Shown: positions 50,403 to 60,980 of the stretch, piece after piece
Layout: every line of letters begins with the position of its first letter
Numbering within the stretch: position 1 is the first letter of the stretch
NCBI GenBank assembly: GCA_037957365.1
Contig: JARHVA010001923.1
Coordinates: forward strand, 1,957,501-2,021,500
DNA: 64,000 nucleotides
Source of the DNA: Torreya grandis
Taxonomy: Eukaryota > Streptophyta > Pinopsida > Cupressales > Taxaceae
Reading direction: 5' to 3'
Position numbers and translations under genes: made by a program
The notes under the pieces: generated by a model
What the model was told of the DNA's origin: nothing
Databases searched by the model: none
The model's input: the letters and a program-made list of their open reading frames with translations, nothing else

Positions 50403-50419
50403 CATGTGTTTTATATAAA

Positions 50420-52330
50420 ATACAAGATACAATAGATCCATCTCTAAGGTTGGGCTCCATCATGTCTATCCTGTGGCCTAGCCACACTACCCACTGATGC
50501 CTAAATTATTCCCTCTAAATAATGAACTATAAAGATCCAATATAAGATCTTAATCAATAAACTTGTCCCTATAGACTGGCCACATATGCCTACACATATC
50601 CTAGCTATATGGTGGTCACCATGTGTATGGATCTCTCCTATTCTAGGGCCTATTATACATGTGACTCTCCTAATTTAACCCTTGTTGGTGGATGTAGCCC
50701 GTCACTACATGCCTGTAGATACCTCATAGCCTGTCCCACTAGACTCGACTAACCCACTTAGGTTGGGGAAAATGAAACCATAGGATCATATAATGTGGTA
50801 GGGTTGTATGGTGCCAACACCCCATCTAAAATGTCATGGTGCACAACCATCACCAGGGTTCCCCATCTTATCTCCTCTATTATAGGGTCTATAACACCAA
50901 AACCAAATAAGAATTAGATCACATATATATCTCAAAGCATCTATCTACCATAATCATAATGAAACTAATGTCTTATATTAAAACTTATCAAAATTATAAC
51001 ATTTCTCACCATTTTTGTTATCACTAATCAAACTCACCCTATTTTCTCACCTATTGAGCACCTCCTCTATCATCCACCTCTACGTCTGTGTAAACAAAAG
51101 AGTCACCACTTGAGCCTTCCATGATCCTCTCCTTAGGGATGCCTCTATAGACCAACTATGTCTTAGAATATCTATTGGGTCTCCCTATATAGTAGCTAGC
51201 ATCTGCATCTCCTCACACTGACATTGCCTCTATCTTTGATGAGGACATGGTGGCCATTACTACCTTTATTATGGTGTTTATTATGCCCTTGCATCCACAT
51301 CCATCACATATCCCCATGCTATCTCTATTTTTAACCACTATCATGATCAAATAACCCATGGTCTAGCACACTAAGGCCTAATCATTAGTATCTCCACCAA
51401 TACCCCTCTGCTTCCCTTCCCTCTTAGCTCTTTAGCATGTTGTGCCTACTAATCAAGCACTACTAAAGGGGCCACTAGATGAAGGAGTCTAAACTATCTT
51501 AGTAAGAATGCCACTAAATTTGACTCCACCCATGATGTTTAATGGCCTATGATCCATACCTATTCCAACCCTATCATAATGATAGACCAACTAGGCCATA
51601 TGGAATCCATATGAGTGTAGGGCTGTCACATGATCTCCACTTGTGTAATCATCTATAATGTTGGCACATGAGTCATAACCCACATTACATGGTCTTGTCT
51701 CCATTTCAACACCTAAGGAAACCTATCATCGACCACATGGGGAAACCCAATTGGTATATACATGGGGAACCTCTCATATATCTACATACTCAACAAAATC
51801 ATTGGTCCCATAATCTTCTTCACTCTATATAGCATCCCATATATATCATGCATGAGTTATACCTAAATTATATCCCAAAAATCATAGATTCTTCCTTGAT
51901 CTAATATGGATTGACACAAGTCTATTGCATATAGTAGCACCTTATCATCCAACTTGTCACACAACCTTCATGTTATCAAAATTCCTATCACCAGCTTCTA
52001 AATATTTAGAATGGTTGAAATATAAAGTTCAAACAAGTTCACCCTCAATCAAAGGTGAATCCTACCTAATCAAGTAGTCCAATGGGCTAATGCTCATCCT
52101 CATCCTCTAGTGTATTAGTAATCACCAATGTCCTACCTATCAAAATTCCAAGTAATGCATGGATGTCCTCTAGAGTGATACCCACCTCAATGGTGTCACC
52201 ATCCACCTCCCATTATAAAGTTTTGGTCAACCATTCTCATTCTCCTAGGAACATTACAATGAGATAAACACTCAAAGGGATATGTCTTATCTCTATGATG
52301 CTTCCAAAACCCAAGGTGACCAATTGAGCT
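50420..52330 (-). pseudogene. Plant mobile domain (PMD) protein relic, minus strand
   Basis: Reading leftwards from about 52330, an N-terminal part contains DGDTIEVGITLEDIHALLGI followed by LIGRTLVITN (about 52195-52100), which corresponds to the G-E-M-T-x-T-L-x-D-V-x-x-L-L-G start of the PMD. Further on FPMYIPIGFPHVVDDRFP (about 51780-51720) fits the E-R-F-P box and QPYTHMDSIWPSW (about 51620-51580) fits the W-x-P-Y box of the family. Frame changes and stops are frequent. The last 700 bases toward 50420 give no clear domain. It is in opposite orientation to the PMD relic at 35480-37096 and lies on the other side of the Tat-like element. Confidence 0.55.
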
Positions 52331-52479
52331 CTATCTACATCCATTAAAAAATCTAGTAGATTTGGTATCCATGATACATCTTCTAGGCACCAATATCTCT
52401 AACGTCTCTACAAAATATCAAACAACAAAGGGTGTATCAGATCTCTATGTCATAAATAATTATAATACATTCTTAAAAA

Positions 52480-52890
52480 ACTTTATAAATAACTAATTCA
52501 CTAGCTAGTTTGATTTAGTTTCTTATGTTTTCTTATTTTTCTACACAATCATCCCATTTGATACTAAATTAGCCCTATACCCATCATATTACACAAATTC
52601 ATCCCATTTGATTTTAAATTGTCTATTGTATTTCAAACTAAATCAACCTATGTGATACTAAATTGGCACTTTCTCAACTCTAGCATACTACATCGGCCCT
52701 TTGGTACATAATCATCCCACTTTAGAAATTTGTATCAGCCACTTCCTACCAACTACATCAGCTAGAATGTATGCCATCAACCATATTTAATTTTAGACTA
52801 CATTGGTCTACTAATATGCATTAAGACAACTTTAACAATACTATGTTTTTCCACTGCTACATAGTCATCCACCTATTGTCTACTTACCTT
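52480..52890. repeat. Diverged short repeats around TACTA.ATTRGCC and CATCCCATTTGAT
   Basis: Phrases such as TCATCCCATTTGAT (52550 and 52606), TACTAAATTAGCCC (52562), TACTAAATTGGCAC (52656), TACATCGGCCC (52690), TACATCAGCTAG (52754) and TACATTGGTCTA (52800) recur at roughly 40-60 base steps. This is an old, irregular minisatellite upstream of the minus-strand PMD relic. Confidence 0.5.
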
Positions 52891-53560
52891 ATGAACTAAG
52901 TTGACCAAGTCAACTTTGTTATTTTCTATTAGTGACTTTTAAACCATTTACCATAAATGCCTTGGCATTTGTTGGTCTAACTTATTCTTACCCAGTACCT
53001 TATTCTACCCCTAGTCTACCTAAAAATGTCCTAAGGTTAGTTTTAGTGTCTATATTTTTCTTGCTAATCAATTTTATATATCTATCTCAATTTCAAATAA
53101 AATTACTCAAAAAAATTAAAATTCATGATTTATTACCTATGTTACACTCACTATGACTACTAGGCATCCTCCCCATCTTAGTTATCATCTCCTCACCATG
53201 TTTGCTCTCTTATCTCACACTGGGCCTCTCAAAGCTATGTTTTCTCATAATAGTAAAAATAAAAAATGAATTATTCTTCATCCTATTTACATTTACTATT
53301 CAAAATTATTTACCTATCAAATATTTACAACTAGATTCTATTTTTCAACCATATCTTTGTTTCTACTAGCTATTTTTCCAAAAATCATAATATGTTCTGG
53401 AATCTTGACATCATAGAGAATATTTTCACATATTACATGTACATTTTACCAAAAAAATAAATTTTTGCTCTTTTTTCTAATTTTTACATATTTGCTTAAT
53501 GTTTTTCAATTTTGTCTTTTCATTTATCTTACTTCTTACTGCAATTTATTTAGCTTTAGT
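52891..53560. other. No gene recognised
   Basis: The stretch is T-rich. A 74-codon open frame at 52932 on the plus strand has no family signature and is not supported. Confidence 0.45.
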
Positions 53561-53642
53561 AGTGTTTGTTGTCATATTCTTTTCTTGAAGCACCATCCCT
53601 TGTTATACATGTGTGACACATGATGATATTCGAGTGAGGCAT

Positions 53643-53860
<218 letters not shown>

Positions 53861-54466
53861 CAAGACTCAATCTCTCTAAGTGCACACCTTAAAGGATGCA
53901 CTAGGAAAGGGTGGGTAGACAATTGGTGTTCATAGAATTTTCGTCCCCTATCATACCACTTTATATCTATAGAACATTCTCTTATGTAGTTCCATAATCC
54001 ATGCCTCCTCTCTTACACACTCCTCTAAGATTTCACCACCTTCATTAGCCCCTTTCTAAGCCTAAAACCTTTTTGATAGTTTACATTAAATTATCAACCC
54101 CATAAACCCTATATTCAAATTGATAAAATTACATTATGGGTTTAGGTTAGCTCTGGCTGACCAAAACCGAGACCTAATTTTTTTTTAACAATTAATGATA
54201 TAAATTTGATTGGGCCAACCCTATCAGTTAAAATTTTAGAAAGGTTTAGGGTTATATTTATTTATATATACACAACCATTTGCATCATTTAAAGAGAAGA
54301 GAATAAGAAGAATATTATATTGTGCATCTATTTATACAACATTCTACTTGAGGATCATAGCTTAGGGTTTCAATACGTTCTTTAGAGATATGGATCTTAT
54401 CTTGTGGAGAAGTATTTTATATGTCTAGTAGATCCATCTCAGTCATGACCCGAAATATCTAATGTA

Positions 54467-54930
54467 TCAACAATCAGAAGTGTAAGTAATATGTATCTTC
54501 TCTGAGATAGGATTGATCAATAGATCAGTTGCATTTCCATCTGTATACAAATATGACTCAAAGTACAAGCCAAAGATATAACTAAAGATAAAATCCACGA
54601 TTGTGACATTTGGATTCTTCTCATGGTAATCACTAGAATGGTTAGGGTAAAGTTTATTATCTTCAACTTTCCCATTTACTATAGTATCTTTATTATATAT
54701 CATTGGACTCATCACATGGGGACCATATCTTATTTTACGTGCCAATACATAAAATTTCCATACTTTGGAGATATCTAAAAATTTCAAGATGATATCAACC
54801 CTTGGATCTTTGATAAATTTTAACAAACTAGTGTTTTCAAAATATCCACCATTAAATACCTTCTAATCATTATTTTTTAATATTTTAAACACTTTAACTA
54901 TAATTTTATCTCATTGAGAGGTTATAGTCT
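54467..54930 (-). pseudogene. Unidentified protein-coding fragment
   Basis: A minus-strand frame of 119 codons (54467-54826) with an upstream extension in the same frame (KVFNGGYFENTS, ending at about 54830) looks like real protein: LLKFIKDPRVDIILKFLDIS, VWKFYVLARKIRYGPHVMSP, MIYNKDTIVNGKVEDNKLYP, then NPNVTIVDFIFSYIFGLYFE. It has ordinary amino-acid composition, a helical start and no low complexity. I do not recognise the family. It begins about 50 bp from the end of the partial LTR, on the other strand. It may be a piece of an element's accessory ORF or a captured host exon. Its openness, compared with the surrounding relics, makes it one of the few undamaged coding stretches here. Confidence 0.45.
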
Positions 54931-54959
54931 CCATCTAAGCTTGTGGGAAATGTCCCACC

Positions 54960-56450
54960 AAACCTTCTTGATTTTAATGATGATGAACTTGATAAGATAA
55001 ACCTGAAAATTAAAACTTTTTATCTTCCTCCTCATATCATATATCAATTTTTTCCTACCTTGTGACCTCATTATCAAAGAGGGGAATTTATGAGATTCAT
55101 GCAGCCATAATGATCTAAAAATAGCATATTACTTCATACACTTCATTTATTAAGTATATGATGGTTTAATCCTTCTACATGGATCTTACCCTTCTTGTCT
55201 ATGATGATGGTTACATGTTAGATGACCCATATTTTTTTGGTTATGCCTAATTTAACATGTGGAAATATTGTGTTGATGGTTATTTGTGTTTGATTAGTTT
55301 CACATGCACAATAATCACAATATGGGAACTATTTATAGTGTGGGGATGATCTTGTATGGGAACCACCACATCCAATTGGTTATATTTCCTAATATAGTGA
55401 TAATATAGCTAAATTAAATTTTAAAATGAAAACTTACAAGGGAATACAGACATAAAAATAAACATAAAATAAACCACTACAAAACACATAAATGCTAACA
55501 TGTAAAAAAGGAAGGTGAATGCAGAGTAAACCAACATAATGCAATAGGTGAGAGAGAAGCAAAAATAAGTAGAAGAATGATCACTTATAGCCATGAACAC
55601 TATTAATTTTAGGTAATACATACATAATATTCTCCATTTTAATTTAAGGTTTGAATGAAATCTTTCATAATAGTATTAGACAATTTATACTCATATTAGA
55701 ATTATAGGTACAAAGAATCTAACACTTTGCTCAAATGATCACATTACAATATATAGAATATAAGGAAGAGAAAAAAAAAGGAAGAGATATCAATATATAT
55801 ATATATACACTCACTACCATAAGTAGAGGATAATTAATTAAATATTATCTAATTTTTCCCATACTTTTCTTATTGTAACTTATTTCTTGTTTAGTGACTT
55901 CATAAATAACCACCCTTTTTCGTATGATGCCCATGCTTTCCACTATACTTTATGGCTAAGTTGAATTTTTGTTTGTTTATATTTTACTTACATAAATATA
56001 ATATGAGGTCTTTTTGAGTATTTAAATAATGTTTGTCTCCTCTTTTCCTTTCCCCTAAATTCTTCTTGAATTTTTTTTTAATAAAGCTTTGGCTTAGCAT
56101 GTTCCCTTTTAAAATAAAATATATCTTTTACTTTTTGTGATGCTCTCATGGATTTTATTTAGATATATTTAAATACATAATCCTTTATTTAAATTAGTGA
56201 GGTGATCCTACTAATAAAATAAAATATTTTAGCTCTAGAAAATATTAAGCTTAGCATCTTTAGAGAATTTAAAGATATGAGCTAATAAATCCTAGTGCAA
56301 GAAATTATTAACATAGTCCTCCCTTCAAAAATATTATGACCAAACATATTTCAACTATAATATTAACATGATTACTCTTTATTTCTCTAACACACATGAT
56401 GATGTTTTATATCCTTACAATATGAAGATTCTAACACCAAATCGGTCCCT
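54960..56450. other. No gene recognised
   Basis: AT-rich sequence with a short TA run near 55792-55808. Both strands were read without finding a domain. The minus-strand open frame at 55421-55621 is a hydrophobic low-complexity translation and is not supported. Confidence 0.45.
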
Positions 56451-56452
56451 TA

Positions 56453-58427
56453 TGTTATGTCCCCTACTACAAAAACTATTATTCCAAGTGAGATCTATAT
56501 ACACATAATATTTTCAAACATTTTATCAAATAATAATGCTTTAAATATTTTAATAACTCATCAAGACTCAATCTATCTGAGTGCACACCCTAAGGGGTGT
56601 ACCAAGAAAGGGGTGTGTAGACCTTTGGTTTTTTTTAAGATTGTTGTCCCTTTTTGCCACATTATTACCAATCCAACCAGCTCCCAAAACCATTCCATAA
56701 GCTATTTTTCCTCCCTTGAATATTCCTCCAGTCTTTTCCTCTTTCCATCCCTCATTTTTTTGTCTTAAACTCCTTTTGGTTAGTTAGTTATACTAGGTAA
56801 ACTAGGTTGACCCAGTACAATTTAGGGGTATTTTTCACTTTTTTATCTTGTTTTAGATTAAGGTAAAAGAAATTTTTGAAGGGACCCCAAAACCCTTTAA
56901 CAAAGAAAGAAAGATGAAGAGATAACGCCCAATAAGAAGAACATTCCTAAAACTTACTGTAAAATAGTATCAAAATCAAGTTTTATAGGGACCTGAAACC
57001 ACAGACCGATACCATAAAAGAAGATCACAGGTTTTACAGAGACCTAGAAACTCAAAATAAGTTTTTTTTAAAACTAAGATCCAACTTTCAGAACCAGTTA
57101 TAACATCCAATAGAAAGGACCAGACCAAAATCAATAGCAATAAAGAGTACCTTAGTCTTCTAATTCCAGGATCATCTTCACAGCCTCATTTCCAACCATT
57201 GATGTATCCTGTATGGATATTACAACGGGTGTAGCAGCTTCTTGCTGGGCTTTCTTCCTTGAGCTCTGCTTGGTTCTCTTACTAGGCCCCTCCAAAGATT
57301 TTATTTCTTCATTAGCTCATTTTCCAAGGTTAGCTGCAACCACACATATGCTAGAAGTAACCTCCTCCATTTTCATTCTACTTTCCTTGATGAGCCTTCT
57401 CAGATTATTCTCATAATCCTTAAGTTTAGTTGGAATATCGCTCATTTGCTTCTCCACATTATTGATTTTGATCCTATCATCTTTCTGGTTATGTTGCATT
57501 ATTTCTACTTTCTTCTTCAACTCCATCATTTCCTTATACATCCACGAATCAACTTGGAAAATTGCATCTACGAATTTAATTTTTTAGCTTGCTATCCTTT
57601 TGACTGACCTAATTTAAAGCTAATGAATTATCCTCAAAAACACACTAGGTTAACTGGGTCAACCCTATACAACTAACTTTTTTGGAAGGATTTAAGGTAA
57701 GATCTACCTATATATACAAGATCATTTTGGTCATTATTCATATGTGCAATCAAGATCTATTATTCACTTGCACTTCTTCACAATCTTCTCTTCTACCATT
57801 CTACTTGAGGAGACTTATCTTAAGTTTCTTAGTTGGAAAATATAGTTTTGTGTATAAGTATTAGATGCTTTGGCCTTTCTTAGTGATCCTTACAAACCAC
57901 AACCCCTTGTGAAGCCCCTTTGGCCAAGGGAGATATTGAGTCTTGATGGGTTCACATTTAGGTAAGTATATTCTAACTTTGTTATCCTCTCTTTTATTAG
58001 ATAAAAGTAGCATAAGTATTGGCTCAAATAATATTATCTTTCATATTTCATATATTAGGGTGTTACTCATACTTACTTTAATTAAATTTCCATATACATA
58101 TTTGTTATATTATTTCTAAACCCCACTTTGTGCCACAAGCTTTCGTTTGCACTAGATTATATTTACTTTCTTGTTATTAGAATAAGTTAATGTTGTAAAC
58201 CTTAGGACTTCATTAAGGTTATTGTGTGATTGAGTTAGAATGTAGAATTTGTAACCCTTCCTAGTATGATATGTTGTGACAAGTGATCCCCTAATCAAGT
58301 CTATTAGATCCCCATATTGGTCATACTCCTACTTAACAAGTGTATCCCAAATTGAAAGTGTAGTTATGCTCCATCTTATTTGAGTAGGGATTGATTTATA
58401 GACATGATACATTTCTGATTGCATATA
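56453..58427 (+). repeat. 5' LTR of the right element, with internal insertion
   Basis: The LTR begins near TGTTATGTCCCC and ends at CTGATTGCATATA, the reverse complement of the 37098 LTR start. Relative to other copies it has a deletion near its 5' end (around 56470) and a 0.73 kb insertion (about 56868-57600). Palindromic motifs related to GGTTGACCCAGTAC lie at about 56802-56816, and a GGTTAACTGGGTCAACC at about 57649-57665. Confidence 0.8.
56868..57600 (-). pseudogene. Coiled-coil coding fragment inserted in the LTR
   Basis: This 0.73 kb block is missing from the 3' LTR and from the LTRs of the left element. On the minus strand, 57541-57160 reads MYKEMMELKKKVEIMQHNQK, then DDRIKINNVEKQMSDIPTKL and KDYENNLRRLIKESRMKMEE, a clear heptad-patterned coiled coil. 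It continues past one stop into PSKRTKQSSRKKAQQEAATP and ends in SMVGNEAVKMILELED before a stop. A basic stretch resembling a nuclear signal is present. I cannot name the family. The composition and near-open frame differ from the surrounding relics, suggesting a captured exon or a piece of a younger element. No target-site duplication or terminal inverted repeats were found. Confidence 0.5.
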
Positions 58428-60060
58428 TTATAGTGAATCTAATGTGAAAATAACCCTTATAGGATTTATTTCACTTATTTTCATTATTTTAGTCATTCTT
58501 TTTATCTTATTTTTATCAGATTAGATCGATTCTACTGCCCTAATTTTATGACTTCTATGGGTAAGTTTCCAAGAGTAGGCAACTAGATCAACCCAGTTGA
58601 CCCAGTATAGGTTTTTAGCCTTTCAAACATTAATTTTAGCCTACTAGGTCAACCCAATCAACCCTATACATTTCAGACACTCTGTAATAGGTTATTGCAT
58701 AACTTGATCTATCATGTTGACCTAGTTTGTAGGTTTCTCAGACATACTTCAAGGTTCTTCATCAATAATCTTTCCTCATTTCATCTCTGATCTACCAAGG
58801 TTCATTCCTACCTATATGTTTATTTATTTTTTGTCTTTCTTTTCATAGTTTTCAATCTTTAAAACTTCCCTTACATAGTCAATAAGATCAACATTACTGA
58901 CCTAGTTCTATTTTTCATGTGTTGTCTAAAATAACTAGGTTGGCCCTGGCCAACCCTATACATTTTCAGACCTTGCTTCTGTAGTATAGGTTTGACCCTA
59001 TCGACCCTATTATATATTTTATACATATAGTGTCAAACACTATACATTATTTTAAGTTGGAATTAACCTCATATCTATTAGTAATTAGTTCACATGTTTC
59101 TTTTCTTGTTGCTTGCATGCTTAGAATAGCTCACACAGTTTAATTTGGATATTTTTAATTAATTGCTTAATTTCACTATTTTTATTTTATGTACACATAT
59201 ACAAATCATAAAAACATAAATAAGCACTTTAATATTTATGTACCCAAGGCCAACCTACTTGGATTTCATCACTAAATGGGAAGCCAACTTGATGCTCTGG
59301 TTAAGTATAAAGCATAGTTAGTGGTACATTCTAGCTAAAAACCCAATACCCTTATCATTGTGGTGTGTGAATTAAGGGGGTAGGCCCTAATACCAAGCTT
59401 GTATCATTGTCACTAAAGTCCCTTTCAGCTCAAACTACCTAAAACCATCCTTAGATTGTTATTTATTTCTGTACTTATAGATAGCTTTTCATCACATTTA
59501 ATATAATTTTTTAATAATCTAATAAACATTTAGGTTGACCAAGTAGTTAACTATTTAATTTTCAAGTTGATTGCTTGCTCTTTGCTCAATTTTGTGTATA
59601 AAAACTTGCATTAGAAAACATTAGTGTAAGGTTTTGTTTTTTGTGCCTTAATTAGATTGGCCAACATTGATACAATTGATTGTTTATCTCTCTTCAGCTC
59701 TTACTTTCCTAGATTAGCTATAAAAATTGTCTTGTTTTAGCTCACAACTTGTTACAAACTTTCTTTTCTATCTTGTTTATTGATATAGGTTGACCTAGTC
59801 AACCCTATACCTTTTTCTAGTCTTTGTCTATTGTACTGGATCAACCTAGTTGACCTTGTATCGTTTACAACCCCTTTTACCTCTTTTTCCTACCTCTATT
59901 TACTATACTAGATCAACCCAGTAGACCTTGTATAGTTTATAGGCCCTGTTATTTGTACTAGGTCAACCCAGTTGACCCCATATAGTTTTATGCTTTCCTT
60001 ATATGTCAAACTTAGTTTTATATCTATCTAACTTAGTTTTTTGTTTCTACCTCTTATTTT
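58428..60060 (+). other. 5' leader of the right element with palindromic motif array
   Basis: The leader carries at least eleven copies or partial copies of a 17-bp near-palindrome. The clearest are GATCAACCCAGTTGACC at 58586-58602, GGTTGACCTAGTCAACC at 59788-59804, GATCAACCTAGTTGACC at 59839-59855, and GGTCAACCCAGTTGACC at 59961-59977. Flanking bases often extend the dyad (GTACTA before, TAGTAT or TATAG after). The candidate primer-binding site is at 58431-58448. The array corresponds to that at 47620-49233 of the left element. Confidence 0.8.
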
Positions 60061-60189
60061 TTCTTGCTTATCATCCTTTTTCTTTCCTTAAGCATCATGT
60101 CCCCTATCAGAATCTTCTTGAACAACTTGAGTCCATTTAGACATTATATGGGGCTCTCTTTGATTCTTATCTTTTCTTCCTCCTTTTAG

Positions 60190-60345
60190 CTATTAGGGCA
60201 TCTTATGATGCCGATCCACACATTATTCTATACTTTGGTTCATTTTGTGATTCCCACCCACATGTCATTTCAAACAGTAGGGCATCTTGTGATGCCCATC
60301 CCTACATTCACTTAACTTTTGGGGAATCTTGTGATTCCCACTCTT
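60190..60345 (+). repeat. Tandem short hairpins with compensatory stem changes
   Basis: Three stem-loops follow one another: GGGCATC-TTAT-GATGCCG (60196-60213), GGGCATC-TTGT-GATGCCC (60280-60297) and GGGAATC-TTGT-GATTCCC (60322-60339). A fourth, poorer version ends at about 60255 (TTTTGTGATTCCC). The change C to A in one arm is matched by G to T in the other. No counterpart was seen in the left element. Confidence 0.8.
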
Positions 60346-60656
60346 ATTCTCCATTACATGCTAATAAACTAATTCAACTCTAAGAAACCTTTCAAGACAC
60401 AAGCTTGTCTCTCACATGCTCATCATTGATATAGATGTTAACATAAATTCCTTCCCTTTTCTTTTCATTCTTTCTATATGTTATCTATCTAACACTTTTT
60501 GTAGGTTACTTACACGGGTCTCTCCCTCTACAATAGTTCCCTCTTTTTCACAAACCTTCAGTCCTCCCTTTTGGTCTTTTGGTTTTTTGATGTACCATAG
60601 TCTTCTTTATCTTCTTTTATTTTCTCTTTTTTTCACCCCTTCAATTTTTCTTTTTT

Positions 60657-60980
60657 GAGTTGATTTGTAAGACCATAGATATGACCCGAAATTATTCACA
60701 AAACCACCATATTTTACTTATTTCTCATATAAATTTTTGATTGCCAATGTTATTTTGGTATACCTTGGGTTTTTATTTTGTGAGTTGATTTGTAAGACTG
60801 TGGATAAGACCTGGCATCCCTCACAATATTACCATCTTTTTTCTTATCTCTTTTTGCTTTATCTTTTACTTATTTGTTGGCACCCCTTGGGTTTCTCTTT
60901 TCTAAAGTTATAGTATAAGACCATGGATAGGACTCAACCATCCTCATAAAATTATCACCTTTTCATGTTCTTGATCCTTG
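60657..60980 (+). repeat. Three tandem repeats of about 123 bp in the 3' UTR
   Basis: Units starting at about 60657, 60782 and 60905 share GAGTTGATTTGTAAGAC, GGATA(G/A)GAC(C/T) and TCACAA(T/A)ATTA.CA, followed by a T-rich stretch. They match, in reverse complement, the repeats at 40230-40600, so the array predates the separation of the two elements. Confidence 0.75.

Larger units (their letters stand above)
37098..50410 (-). mobile_element. Nearly full-length Tat-like Ty3/gypsy element on minus strand
   Basis: Two related LTRs (37098-38365 and 49234 to about 50270 or 50410) enclose, on the minus strand, a repeat-rich leader, gag, protease, RT, gypsy RNase H, archaeal-type RNase H and integrase, then a long 3' UTR with tandem repeats. 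Total span is about 13.3 kb, a normal size for Tat/Ogre elements. All genes are broken. The right (5') LTR has lost or rearranged its outer end around a microsatellite. The LTRs have diverged by many substitutions, so the insertion is old. A reverse-oriented relative lacking gag-pol lies at 56453-64000. Confidence 0.85.

Noticed and set aside
50223..50497. Three overlapping Tyr-Ile rich open frames
   Set aside because: They are translations of the TA/CA microsatellite.
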